A DNA stretch of 64,000 nucleotides from contig CP137323.1 in assembly GCA_033182465.1 (NCBI GenBank), forward strand, positions 186,001 to 250,000, in the 5' to 3' direction. A program made the translations under genes and the position numbers. The DNA is from Sanghuangporus weigelae. Taxonomy: Eukaryota > Basidiomycota > Agaricomycetes > Hymenochaetales > Hymenochaetaceae. The notes under the pieces are model-generated. The model was not told the DNA's origin and did no database searches. It was given only the letters and a program-made list of their open reading frames with translations. This document shows positions 1 to 11,929 of this stretch, piece by piece (within the stretch, counting starts at the first letter, position 1; the number at the start of each line of letters is the position of its first letter).

Positions 1-3000
1 GTATGCGTCTGGGTAAGTGTAAGGAAAATCGTCGATGTGCTTGCGAACCTCCCCTTGATCCGTGTGAATTGCGTCTCTTCTTCGTTGATCCATGTAGCCA
101 TCAGGAGCTGGTAAAGCTTTCCAAGCTCGTTGATAATTGACGCATTATGGAGACGAACAGCCTTTCGGCCTGAGACGGGGGGGATTGCCATCATCACAAA
201 CGATGCTCCGGCACCTTTCGGTCAGTTAGTAACAGAACCTAAACACCCGAGCGAATGGACCAACCTATGAACACAACAACTACTCTCTTCCAACCAACCG
301 GCCACCCTACTCCGGGGTTATCTTCGGTAAAGATAGTTCCGTCAAGCCAGGAGAAACCAACGACCAAAGCTATGGTCGCCTAATAATACGGCTTCAGAGA
401 CCCATGGACGGAGGGGGGATGTATCACTCACATTACACATCATGTACGGGATCATGTTTAATGGCGGAACGAAGATGCGAGCATAGAGGACAGGGACGAG
501 GAACACGCCGAGACTAGCAGCAAGTCCATATGGGTTGCCATTACCGTTGCCACTACCTATAGCTTTATGAATATATCGAGGAAAGTAGAAGCAATAGAGT
601 TGTTTACCGATGTACCAGGCCATCACGCCAATCACCATTCCTATAGCCGTTCCTAAGCACCGGACTACCAAGCTACAAGGACCGACATCAATGTTTTCAA
701 GATTACGAAGTGAAGAACACGGCCGTACTTATATAGGTGATCAGAGGCATAAACATTCATTATAGTTTGTGCCGCAACGAGTGCCCTGTGACAAACAGCA
801 TCAGTAAAATAAGTTCCCCTCGAGAACCATCTTCATACCAGATACCCTTCTGAACGTAGTAGATGTCTAAAGGAGACAATGCTTTTTAGCCGAGGAAAAG
901 GAGAACGTGGAATAAGGGACAAACGGGCAGTTGCATGGAATACAGATGGTAACCAGAGAGCAATCGTCATAAATGTATACTTGAACATGAACTTTTGATA
1001 TGGCTTATTAACAGCTGGAAAGCAAACAAAGCACGACATACTGACAAGAGCTTCTTTCGACTTGCTCCACTTGTATCCTTTGTAGATGCTGCTCATGATC
1101 TTCTGTAAGAAGTTCGAGGGTGGACGACTGTCAGGATCTCGTCCTGAATAAAGAACGAGCTGATCAGAATCATTTCGGATCTTCGCTGAAAAACAACCCA
1201 CTGTATGGCTTCTCGTTTACATTTTCACCATCCCCCTTGGAGCCAGGATGTTGCGTCGTACCCAAGGGATCTTCAAAATCACCATCTTCTCCGTCTTTGT
1301 TCCTCCTGAGGAGCCAGTTCCCAAGCGCACGTAGTCCACGTGGAGCCCATAATCGGCTCTTCCGACGCTTTGCGCAAGTCGACCTCACAAATTCGGCTAG
1401 GAGCAGGATGGCATCCGTGACTACCACAAGCTGCGCAGAGAAAGTGGATGCTACAATATATGCTCGCAGCGGTGGAGTAGCATGAAGAGCTTTCGTAAGT
1501 GACGAAATAGACAACGACGGAATCGCAGCAACGAAGGGATCCGCAAGTGACAACCTGCCATCGTTGACAAATGACGCACGCTCATGACGTAGACTTTCGA
1601 GTACAGCATCCAGCATTTTCTCGACATCAGAACTCGATTGAGATCCCTTCGACCACCGACGAGTGTTCACATCTTGGATCACTTTGGCGCAAGCACCAAG
1701 AGCATTGACACATGCTTCGCGGAGAGGCATGGATATCACTCGCAACCGAGGAAGGGTCGCTGCGAGTGTGAGCTCGCGAGCTTGTCTAGGAGAGGAAAAT
1801 TGAGCTATGAGTCCCATTTCGTGGACGCCTTCCGGTTGAGACATTGCAGGCATTGGTGGAACTGGGGGTTGATCGGTAAAGATCTGCGATGTTGATGATA
1901 GCATCGACTGCCATACTGCTGAACGAGATGAAGGGATTGAAGAAGCGTGATTCGCTATGAGACGAGGGAATGCTTGGAAACCACCTGTTAAGAATGGCGC
2001 GGTGAGCTTAATTGCGGATACTAATGCGAGAAGATTACCTAGGCGAGAGACAAGCAGCTCTAATGGATCTTCCAGCTTCTTACAATCGGTTCCACTCCAT
2101 CGACACCAGCTGAACTCTGCCTCAACAAGTGCATTCCTCATTTTTACTACGAATCAATCGTCAGTCATACAACCGCAATAGGTATTGGAAGGAACGCACA
2201 TCCTTGAAGGGTCATTAATATCTTCCCTCTTAATCCCGTGTTCGCTGCGACAGCACCTCCTTTCTTCGAAACTTCCCCTGCCGTCTGGTCTGGAGGTGCA
2301 GCGAGAATGGCATCCTGTGCTTCAATGTAATTCCGCATCAATGCAATCAAACCGCAGCTCATGTTGAGATGCACATGCGACATAGTCTCCGGAAATATGA
2401 CCACAATGCAGATGAGCGCTATGCCGACGTAGCAGCCAGTGGAGATAAAAATCGTGTTGACGATCGAGTATTGTTCGATCGGAATAAGTGGTCCAATTGT
2501 CTACAAAAATATGTGTTGGAAGGATGAAGAGCATACTAATGAAACAAACATACGCAGAACACGTCGGCCGCGATGATGCCGAATGTACTAAAGAACGCGA
2601 GCTTGGGAAAATACGCTCGGGTAAACGAGAACAATGTCGCCGCAAATGCCATGAAGACTCCGTAGATAAGACTTGACCTTAAGGTATCAATTCAAGTTAC
2701 TCTCCTCGCGTTTTATTCGAAGATTTGTGATGACCTACCTCCAATCTAAGAAGTCTCCTCTGAATAACTCGCTGTTGAAAACGGAGTCGGGATTCGCAGA
2801 ATGTGCTGCACTACACTTCCTTGTCAATTCACTTCCGATCAAAACGATATATGCTCACGTTTGATTTGCCCGTAAGTATTCAGACTGAAGAAGAGTCTGG
2901 TTCCGCGCAGCGCTGGCGGCTTTCATGGCGGCTGCGCCTATACCCCATCCCATCCCCATTCCGATACAGAGCGTACCCAGCAGCTGCGGAGAAAAAAAAT

Positions 3001-3295
3001 CAGAAGCTTTTCATTACTAACACGATGGAGGGTGACAGACTTACAAAGATGAACATTTGAACTGGCATACTCGGTGGGAGGATGACCGCAATAATGAATC
3101 CGAAGAAACCACTGGAGAGCATCAACAAACCGACGTTGCGCATTATATCGGCGGCACTTACGCGTTACCAAGTTCTATCGCTGACTTTGTCGGCAGAAGT
3201 ATGACAAAACTTGCCCATGCCGCCACCCAACATCTGAAAACCGTCTTCCACGCACGAGGAGACCTGAAATGCAGCTTGGCCCACGGGGGAAGCAT
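1..3295 (-). CDS. Aromatic acid exporter / FUSC-like membrane protein (putative ER transporter 6TM), 3' end off the window
   Basis: Fifteen exons can be laid out with canonical splice ends and unbroken frame: 3295-3162, 3111-3045, 2983-2859, 2810-2739, 2677-2554, 2500-2200, 2146-1202, 1143-1046, 991-925, 866-839, 785-729, 672-608, 556-437, 369-265 and 214-1. The start (MLPPWAKLHFRSPRAWKTV) is the first ATG of that frame. The N-terminal hydrophobic part (LPTKSAIELGNA, then GFFGFIIAVILPPSMPVQMF) and the motif VIFPETMSHVHL resemble the fungal 'putative ER transporter, 6TM, N-terminal' family with its DUF2421 partner. A long soluble stretch (2146-1202) separates two membrane blocks, and the second block contains AWYIGSGNGNGNPYGLAAS, typical of these proteins. 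By family it is a plasma or ER membrane exporter of aromatic or organic acids; the substrate is inferred, not seen. The C-terminus lies beyond base 1. The second-last donors (GTAATG, GTTGGT) are weaker than the rest. Confidence 0.85.
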
Positions 3296-4052
3296 CCCCT
3301 CGATCTGTGTTATGATATACAGTGGCATTATGCTGAGTGCTTCCCCAGGCTATTATGTCCAACAAAAAAGGAGTGGAAAGGGAGGGAAGTATATACTCCA
3401 GACAAAGTCGCTTGGAGGCATTATATAAAGACGGGGTGTAGAGTCAAAGGATCGAAGTCAATGGGGCTTGTCGGGAGTTCGGGCGGGATAAGCAGCTTGA
3501 AGGTGATGATTGTTTAGTCTGACCGTACGGCGCCCACGACTGGCCGGGATTCGAGCACCGCCGAATTGACGGGAATCAGTCTTCTAAAACACTAAAAGTA
3601 CAGTAGTGAGATGTGGTCAGATCCTTGGTTTCATATATAAGCAAAGCTTCGCATCAACTCACAGGGGGAATATACCTATGGCGGCAGCCTGCATGAGGCA
3701 TACGTGGACCTAGAGATGTAAGGCCAAAATCACGTCCAACGGACCTTGTCTTCCGGTGGCAACGGATTCTCGGCAATCATCGAGGGCCTCAAGAACACAT
3801 CCGGTCATATAGATATATTATTCTGATAAACAGTAATTGCGAAACTACTTCATTGGACGAATAACCAGAGCTGAGGAAGCTGACTCGGAAGCCTATCACA
3901 GCGCATGAAGAACCTCGGAGATTCGACATTGAGTCACTAAGAGTGCAATTCACAATTCGGCACTGTGAGTCAGATCCACTAGGTAACTGATTAAGTCGTT
4001 AGACGAGATTTCTATAGCAATGCTTTGTGGATGTAAGGAGTAGGTTAAGGTG
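3296..4052. other. Intergenic region upstream of the exporter gene
   Basis: I see no coding region with consistent splicing. The first 300 bases include the likely promoter and 5' leader of the minus-strand exporter gene. The rest is plain mixed-composition DNA leading to the foldback element at 4059. Confidence 0.5.
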
Positions 4053-4058
4053 GAAGTG

Positions 4059-5180
4059 TATGGTGTACCGATGAGGACCCTCTTTTTAGGCACATGTGAT
4101 TTTCATGTGATCTAGCTATACACGTGACCTAACACGTGACCTCTGCGACCCTTTCTCCACTGGAAAAAGCATCACAGAGTCATCTAACTGGGCCTGTGTC
4201 ATTTCTAGAGTGCAGAATACTATGTCAAGAAATTATGAGTAAATGAAAAAACCTAGATTTCAAGTAATATCAATATATTTTATATTTAAGCTTCTTAAAG
4301 TATCACTATTTTTGCTTCTTCACAAAGTCTCAATGGTTTAATATTATCTAATGAATAACACTTGAAATATTAGAAAGGAAAACCTATCTGTAACTGTAAA
4401 AGAAGGAGTCTCATACTTATTCTGTTATATTTCAAAGGAATACCTAGTAAGTGATCAGTAGATGATCAGCAGACTGATCAGTAGATGATCTATGGAAGAT
4501 CAGCAGCTGATCCATGAGTCGATCACTGGGCCGATCACTTGGTGATTGGCAGATAATCTAATGTTTCCAATATATAAAATTTTTCCAGCTCACTTTTACA
4601 ATATAAACTATATAGAATCATATTATTGGATCATATTTCTATCTTGTTAATTCTAAGATACTTGTGTGTAGCACAGTGAATTTCCTAGTGATCAGCCCAG
4701 TGATTGACTCATAGATTAGCTGCCAATCTTCCATAGATCATCTGCTGATCAGTCTGCCAATCATCTACTGATCACTTACTAGGTATTTTTTTTGAAATAT
4801 AACAGAATAAGTATGAGACTCCTTCTTTTACAGTTACAGATAGGTTTTCCTTTCTAATATTTCAAGCGTTATTCATTAGATAACATTAAACCATTGAGAC
4901 TTTGTGAAGAAGCAAAAATAGTGATATTTTGAGAAGCTTGAATATCAAAATATATTGATATTACTTGAAATCTAGGTTTTTTCATTTACTCATAATTTTT
5001 TAACAGTATTCTGCACTCTAGAAATGATACAGACCTAGTTAGATGACTTTGCAATGCTTTTTCCAGCGGAGAAAGAGTCGCAGAGGTCATGTGTTAGGTC
5101 ATGTGCATAGCTAGATCATATGAAAATCACATGTGCCTAAAAAGAGGGGGAAATAATTCTTTCCTCATCAGTACACCATA
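4059..5180. mobile_element. Foldback element: two ~490-bp inverted arms, 6-bp target-site duplication
   Basis: The left arm (about 4059-4548) and the right arm (about 4683-5180) are reverse complements with roughly nine in ten positions matching, separated by about 130 bp of AT-rich loop. The outer ends read TATGGTGTAC and GTACACCATA. The element is flanked on both sides by GAAGTG (4053-4058 and 5181-5186), a clean direct repeat showing insertion. Inner arm parts carry many GATCAG/CTGATC words (4451-4550 and 4683-4770). No transposase frame is present, so it is non-autonomous. Several arm-to-arm differences are C/T or G/A transitions at CG sites, as expected of methylated or RIP-like decay. 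A transcript across it would fold into a long hairpin. I do not recognise the superfamily. Confidence 0.88.
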
Positions 5181-5196
5181 GAAGTGAGAGACACAG

Positions 5197-5580
5197 CAGG
5201 CAAACAGTTATTTAGACATGGACTAAATCCATTACTAGATGATAAATGAAATTTGAAATATAATAATGCATTTAGTCGCATAATATATTTGATGTCTTTT
5301 CCTTAGCTAAATGCTAAACTATATTTAAAATAACAAAAGGGATTTAGATTCGGATTTGGTAAACAAAGAAATAACTATACTTTCTAGTTTTAGTAATTAT
5401 AGTTATTTCTTTGTTTGCAAAATCCAAATCTAAATCCTTTTTGTTATTTCAAATATAGTTTATCATTTAGTCAAAGAACAAACATCAAATATATTATGCG
5501 ACTAAATGCATTACTATATTTCAAATTTCATTTGTCATCTAATTATGGATTTAGTCCGGGTCTAAATAACAGTTTGTCTG
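5197..5580. mobile_element. Second hairpin MITE, ~384 bp, arms ~190 bp
   Basis: The sequence is almost entirely a palindrome. The ends read CAGGCAAACAGTTATTTAGAC and, on the other strand, CAGACAAACTGTTATTTAGAC. The arms meet near 5385 in AACAAAGAAATAACTATA / TATAGTTATTTCTTTGTT. The 5-base words GACAC (left) and GTGTC (right) just outside extend the symmetry, so I could not fix a target duplication. It lies only 16 bp from the end of the larger foldback element but shares no sequence with it, so it is a separate non-autonomous DNA transposon family. Confidence 0.75.
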
Positions 5581-5586
5581 GTGTCA

Positions 5587-5851
5587 CTGCATTCCATGAG
5601 ATTCTAGAGGATGTCCGATAGATTATAGTAGTTATAATAGCAAGAATATACAAGACTGTTCAGTCAGGCCAGAAAACTGAATCTACGGTAGCATTGTGTA
5701 TGTCATATGTAAAGATACTACATGAAAATTAAATAGACGGATTGACTGAACAACTGAGTAGATTAATATAACAACTCTAGAAGAGATTCACTAAAGGATA
5801 CTATATCATCTACTGTAATATTAAGCCGTCACAACTTGTCCACTTCACTTC
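5587..5851. other. AT-rich spacer between MITE and Argonaute remnant
   Basis: No reading frame, repeat or RNA gene is apparent. The 3' flank of the decayed Argonaute gene starts at its end. Confidence 0.4.
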
Positions 5852-7134
5852 TCACCCTTGCATCATCACGTCTCTCTTTCTTTCTCCACCATCATCCTCT
5901 GCCACCTGTCCTCTGCCACCTGAGACTCTGTCCCTCCAGAGTCCCTTTGCCTTACCAATGACATCCTGAGCCAACATCCTAGCCTCCTTACTTCTCTCAG
6001 CAGATGACATCACTTTGTACAAGTATAAGCGTGTGCGAGCGCATGCCTGACTTGCCCAATAGACTAGTGGTACCAAGCTCATGCTGTTTGTGGATGTCGC
6101 CTAGAGGTACGAAGTGTCATTAATGCCTTGCTGCAGAGCATCGGGAGAGAACTTGTCATCTTTATGGAGGACCGTGTAGTGAGTCGCATGAGTGATACTT
6201 TGCATGCTCGTGTGAGCCTGCAAGTAGAAATCGTAGTTAATAATGCTCTTCTGGTCTATGACCGGTTCCGCCAGAGAGTATAAGGTCCTGTTTACTTCTT
6301 CTGCCTTCATCAAGTAGAACTAAGTCTGGTAACCCCTGCTACAAGCGACATAAGTCAGCTTCAGCTTATATTTCTTTAACTCACTAAATGCTTCAGCTAC
6401 TTGATCTCAGCGGTCATGATCCGTGCATGCTGGCCATCCAAAATGCCTATGTTAGTCACTTGCATCAGAGCATAAGAAAATACACTCACTTCCTCCTCCA
6501 GCCCCTGTAACTTGAATGAGATGCTTGCATGGTATTGCACGAAGTTCATGTCGCACAACGCTGCAACTGTTGCAGTACCAGGTGCACCCTTGACTGCTTT
6601 CCCATCCAGCTTAATCACATCGAACCCGACCACCATCGTGTTTGCCAGCCATTTCAGAGAAGCAGGCTCCAGCTGATAGTTGATCCCATTGAGCTTCGTA
6701 TTAATATTAAGTATGAGATTGGCCAGATACTGACCACGGCCTTCTTTGTCAAGCATGTTCTCAATAAGGCCAGATACTGATCTCAGAGTACTGGCAGAGT
6801 CCCGCATAGATGTGATTATCTTTGTTTGACATAAGGGCAAGAACAACTAGGGCCTGCCCAGAAGCGACTCAAACAAGCTTGATACTTTGTCCACATCCTC
6901 GTTGTGGTGTGGATCCTCTCGACTCGGGTGGTGGAGCTGGATCACTTGTATGATGAAGTCTGGATTGACACTCATGCCACATGCCCGGCACTTTCCAAGT
7001 GGTGCCTTGACTGCCTTGCGCACCTGTACCTTGAGCGAGCTGTTGGACTCTTCTATGTTCCTATCCTTTAAGACCATGAATGCAAGGCGTTTAAGCTCTG
7101 AACTCTGAAGGCTTTGTGAACTAGATGCCTCCAT
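5852..7134 (-). pseudogene. Decayed Argonaute (PIWI-domain) gene, C-terminal two-thirds
   Basis: Read on the minus strand, the segment follows the Argonaute order. L2/Mid entry: GMSVNPDFIIQVIQLHHPS (about 7000-6930). Start of PIWI: NTKLNGINYQLEP and MVVGFDVIK, with the first catalytic Asp. Then LDGQH, AFSELKKYKLKLTYVACSRG, YDFYLQAHTSMQS and THYTVLHKDDKFSPDALQQ, ending near NSMSLVPLVYW. In-frame TAG stops lie at 6847-6849, near 6336 and near 6101, with a frame change near 6400. Part of PIWI between the first and second Asp is missing, and the last catalytic His (normally in YYAHL) is replaced (VYWASQA). No N-terminal or PAZ domain is seen upstream, where the DNA becomes AT-rich. Argonautes load small RNAs in RNA interference; this copy cannot make a working slicer. 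The 7134-6850 part is the least certain assignment. Confidence 0.72.
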
Positions 7135-8123
7135 ATCTCAGTATCTTATTTGCATTTGCTCAGCTTGATAGCAACAAGAAGGTGAAGGTGCTACTTTACA
7201 ATTTGCATGTGCTACAATCTCTCTCACATTTTTTCCGCACACAGTGAATGTGATCTCCCTCCATCTCCACCTTCACCTCCACCATTACATTCGATGTACA
7301 CCATGCGTTAAATGATCATGGTATGCTTGCTAAACTGGTTGATAGCGGTGAATAGCGATATATAATTATATGGGGTAATTAATGTGAATTCAAGATTGAT
7401 TTATGCTCCGAATATGGAAATGAAGATCACTTGCCATAAGTTGCTACTTAGTGTTGGAAAGTTGAGGTAAAAATTCTCATCTAGAGACAGTAGTTCATCT
7501 ACAAGATACTAGAATGTAACAGGTGGGCCAGTCTACAAGAAATCATCTAGGATAAGAGATGCCATCTACTTGAATCTTCTAGCTTATGATATTATGATTT
7601 TAAGAGACTACAAGATCTACAGTGATCTACGCTACAAACTCGTCTTGTAGGCACGTGTAGCTTAAATAATGTATTCTAAGAGACATTACTGTACAAACCT
7701 ATGGAACGCAGTGTGTGCCGCGCGACAATTATGTAAGTGCGCAGCGTAAAAAGGAGTGGATTCTCACGGTGACAATATATTATCGTATATGTATATATAA
7801 CTTACTTCAAGTTCAAGTTACAAGTGAACTGTATGTGGTAGAACTCAGAGTTACCATAACGTCTTTTTTTAAGTTTTTCCCTCATTTCTTTGCAGACTTA
7901 CGGTTGTGAAAGCAACCAATAACGGAGCTCAGTTGCTGTGTCTTTCGCAAAAGGAAGACTCCACCCGCCACTATATCAATTAATTGCTTAAGCTTGGCAC
8001 CACGATGCGTTCATATAACAGCTCACCTGTTTATATCTTTCTCTCCTTTAATCTCTTCCTCGATCTGTTTGATCACAAGCTATCTGCAAGTCTTGTTTCA
8101 ATTCATCTTCTAGTGAAATCGCT
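7135..8123. other. AT-rich intergenic region
   Basis: Low-GC DNA with short TA-rich runs and no supported gene. Its last 150 bases, with pyrimidine-rich stretches (8035-8110), are a plausible promoter/5' leader for the small gene at 8124. Confidence 0.45.
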
Positions 8124-8558
8124 ATGGATTTTCTCAAGAAATTCTCTGGCGACGATAAGGCTGAAGCTCCGTCCAATCCTGTCGCGACGGAGGCAGGAAG
8201 CCAGAATACGAAGACCGATCAGTCAGGCAGTGGCGGAGGGCTGTTGGATAAGATGAATAATGCCCTGGGTGGTGGTGCTAAGGGAGAGAAGAAAGAAGGT
8301 TCGTATCGGTTCTCTTCGTCTTCGCTTCGGTCTGTGCTTACTTTGATGCTGCGGTTTCGATCTTTGCTCGATTGAAAACAAACATGGTTAGATGGCCTGG
8401 ATAAGGCTGTTGACTGGATGCAGGAACACGTTCTAAAGCAGGGCCCGCAGACGAACGAATCTGCCGTCGAGCAGGCGAAAGACGAGGCCATCACAGATAC
8501 CATCCGCGAACAATTTAAGAAAGCGACAGGGCACGAATTCCCCGTTGCTGACAAGTGA
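8124..8558 (+). CDS. Small conserved fungal protein, 113 aa (hypothetical)
   Basis: Two exons, 8124-8298 and 8392-8558, joined across a 93-nt intron (GTTCGT...TTAG), give 113 residues. The N-terminus MDFLKKFSG is followed by a low-complexity Gly/Gln/Ser linker, a GGGLLDKMNNALGGG segment and a charged helical C-terminal half (DGLDKAVDWMQEHVL, FKKATGHEFPVADK). The same arrangement, ending in a '...YKSATGKDFPI.DK'-like tail, occurs in small soluble proteins across ascomycetes and basidiomycetes whose function is not established. There is no signal peptide or membrane segment. The start is the only ATG before the conserved MDF-K-F block, and the spliced frame runs exactly to the stop. Confidence 0.85.
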
Positions 8559-9994
8559 TCTGCACCTTTGAGAGTTATACACATCGATATGGAAGAGAAA
8601 TCTGGTGCTGATGTTGAAGATGATGCATGAAGGTGTCGGATACTTGTAGGATGGGATGCATATTTAGGAAAGGTGTCGTGCAGTTGTTTTGTATCTGTCC
8701 ATGAGTTTATATGAATGCATTCATGGTTTTATCACTGAGCTTGCGGAACATTCAGGCAGACCTCACAGTTCTTGTTTCTTTGCTCTCAAACTATTTGGTC
8801 AAAAACTGACTGCTAGCATCAAAGATGATATATTCTCAAAGCATGGTTGGCACCGTTTTCCACTACTTGCTTCCAATCGCGCAGAACAGCCTTACCGGAA
8901 CTGTTTTTTCCTTGCAAATTTGGTATCAGTCATTTTTCTCCCACCGACTGATCTCATCTTGAGATGTGACACGACATGAAGGCGATTATACAGGGATGTC
9001 GTCCCGTCCAGTCTGATTACGAGATCCATTAATGTAAGACCGTTTCTCTCGGTGACGCCGGCATCCTTACTATCTGCTGTCCCCATAGCTGAACGCAGGA
9101 AGTGATCAGGATGCTAGTTGAAATATTGTTTAAGATTATTCCCACGAGCAAGTCTGCGAGTTTCAAGCCCGCGCTGTGTCTTGTCGGCATAGCATCCCGT
9201 GGCGTGTAAAGATGGTCTTGGACAGCTATGGCATAGGCGAGTGGCGACCATCTTTCTTCCTGATTTTTAATGGAAATACCTTACGTGAAATCAGTGGATG
9301 CCTGCCAATCCAATCGTCACGGTCCAGGGATAATTGTCGCTCACACGTACTCCGCCATTATGGTATCAAATTACGAGAAGTATCCATACTCCGGTATACC
9401 GTGGAAGCCAGCTAGAAATATTTGTGATGGAGAAGTACACTGCGTCGTGATGATGACGCAGTTTCACGCTTCTCACTGGTACGCAGTGCTCGTCGGCTTC
9501 CCGATCTTTTACTATTATAGTAACTGTTTCTTACCACCGGAGATACGCAATGCATAACGCCTCTGTGCTAAAACGTCCTGATAGCATGACGTACGTGGTC
9601 ATTTCGACTGCGTGTTGACTGTGGTGACACGGTGCTGAGTAACAGTTTACTCGTCTAAACTCGCTGTGTATATCGGAATCCACTATGGTTTTCCTAGCGA
9701 TAACGCATGACACTATCAATCCATCAACAGTGTGTATCTGGTGTCATTTTAGACACACAGCGTCGGCGCTTTTCTTTGCTTCTCAGCCTGATATTATCAA
9801 CATCAAGTTCTTCTGTTGCTATCAGCACAAGGTACCAAAGATGTGTGGAAAACCGTCTCTCAGATGAAATTCCGTATAAGGAGTAGCAAGGACGTCTTAA
9901 TTCGTGGCGTCCCGCTCCAAGCAAGAACCCTAATCCCATCTTAACCCACTCCGTACTCTAATAGGTCGTGCATGACATTTTGCTGGACACGGAC
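8559..9994. other. Intergenic region without a recognisable gene
   Basis: Only short frames with no family resemblance or consistent splice structure. It holds the 3' UTR of the 8124 gene and the promoter of the DUF6533 gene at 9995. No repeat or RNA gene was noticed. Confidence 0.4.
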
Positions 9995-11587
9995 ATGAGC
10001 GACCAGCCTACACCGTTGACTATCGAAAGGCTATATGCGCTGCGGTATCTTACTAGTGCGTTCTAAATCTCAACGAACGACTCATCGAATATTGACATTG
10101 TTCACAGTTGCTGGCTTGACCGTTCTTATCTACGATGCTCTACTAACCTTCACGGAAGAGCTGAAGTTCATATGGTTCCCAATCCTGAAAAAGACTAAGC
10201 GGAACGGCATAAGGAAGCTGGCCATCCCTCGCCCGATAATTTTGTACTTGATCGCGAGGTATTGCATGCTGCTTATCGGGCTGTTATATCTATATGGTAT
10301 GTTGCGGCGCAGCACTAGACGGAAATTCTACATCCTTACCGATTCCTTATTAGATCTCATCCCGTCCCGAGACCTCACTATCAATTGGGTAAGCTCTCCA
10401 AACTCTGACTGAGGGGGGACTACTTTTTAAAATTCATAACTCTTTCAGTACGACAAATAGTCATTATACCTTCGATTAGAGACTGAGGGGCACCTATCCA
10501 GGTGCCAAGGGTCTGCAGTATTTATTTTCTGCATAGATGTCATCGTTGAAGTATTGAGCTGTGGTTCGTGAGCTCCTTAAGGCGTGCTGCAGAATCAAGA
10601 TATCTAATCGATCTTACGTCTTACAGGAGTCGTCCTGCATCAGCTCTTTCAGCTATGGCAGTTCAGTCGCATCATCTCGCGAATAGTTCTTGTCTCCTTT
10701 TTCTTCTCGAAAGTTGTATTGTTCACCTTTGCAGCCTCAGCCATTGTGCTCATCAAGAGTAAGGAGCGCCTAGTTTCTTTTTATTCATTCAGGGATTAAA
10801 TTCGTGTTTGTCAGAGTACGTCACATTTGTGTCAGTGGGGAATGTAAGGTCTTGCGGTATAACTGGATCATCGCGGCTCTTCCTTGGTGTGTGGATCACC
10901 TGCGTCAGTATCCTGAACAATACAACATACGCTGGCCACTAACCCACCCCATACAAATCGCAGGTAACATTTGACGTATTTGCGTTTGTTTTGTTGCTGT
11001 TGAATGCGTTGTCGAAACCGAGATCGGAAAGCCAGAGGCTCCTGAATATTTTGTACGAGGATGGAATTATTTTCTTCCTGGTATGTAACGCTTCATCCAT
11101 GTTATGTTCCTCTTATGCTGATTCGAATATAGACAATCTTCAGTATGTTGTGGTATTTTAAATTTATTCTCGTGCTAATAATAATTATCATCAAAGCGAT
11201 GCGCTCGATGAATCTGATCATCAGCGCTGCTGCGCCGGTAAGCACTGGTCTCAGTTCTCATGGCTCAGTGATTCTGACTCCGACTCAGCCCTCACTTATT
11301 ATCCTGGGAATAGTGTACGTCCTGACGGTTCCGTGTGTTTTGTCGATAAGAACCCACAGTCTTATCCTCACGACGACAGGTTCTCAGCATCAATGGTGTC
11401 GACTGTTGTATCTCGATCCTTCTTACGCCTCCAAAAGCGTCTGAACCGAGACCCCACAGAGTTGCTTTATAACGGGGACGAAACGTTTTTCGAAGATGAT
11501 GATGGTGGATATATTCTAAAGAGCAATAAAGGAACAAACATTGATGGTAACACCTTGCGATCTACGGCATCTTCGTCCGTTCATTGA
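9995..11587 (+). CDS. DUF6533 multi-pass membrane protein
   Basis: The protein starts MSDQPTPLTIERLYALRYLT and shows the DUF6533 hallmark YDALLTFTEELKFIW followed by hydrophobic helices (RPIILYLIARYCMLLIGLLY). Supported exons: 9995-10055, 10108-10174, 10214-10296, 10354-10388, 10537-10563, 10627-10758, 10815-10903, 10964-11080, 11133-11237, 11289-11332 and 11380-11587. The join between 10388 and 10537 does not keep phase, so one tiny exon there is unresolved. Later helices include VTFDVFAFVLLLLNAL and FSMLWYFKFILVLIIIIIK. The C-terminal tail (VVSRSFLRLQKRLNRDP, then an acidic FFEDDDGGYIL) is cytosolic-looking. DUF6533 proteins are abundant, mostly uncharacterised seven-helix-like proteins of mushrooms. 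The last exon is duplicated at 18922. Confidence 0.8.
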
Positions 11588-11929
11588 AGAACTCCTGCGT
11601 GTTTCCGACACTAGACAGGTCGGAGTCATTTCCGCGTTGTACTATAGAATAACAGATTTCAAGTACCGTATCGATGCCTGCCTAACCTTGATCCGAAAAT
11701 CAAAACAAAGTATCATGGGTCGCAACTCATACTGGTGTTTGGAGACATAGGTACAATATGCGATCCTCACAACTCTGACTTGAGCATCCGTATATCGATA
11801 GCTTAATACAAATGACACATGGTGACAAGAATAAAGCTAAAACACATCGACAGCAAGCGTGAACGAGATACTTTGATTGAAGGAAATCCGGAAATTTTGA
11901 AAGAAGTTTGTCATAAAGGTAATGTTACT
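11588..11929. other. Shared 3' region between DUF6533 and ABC transporter genes
   Basis: This is the facing 3' ends of two convergent genes. It is repeated with few changes at 19110-19449. No gene is seen in it. Confidence 0.6.

Noticed and set aside
3269-3517. Plus-strand frames over the 5' end of the exporter gene
   Set aside because: They lie opposite the first exon of the minus-strand exporter, which has clear homology and splicing.
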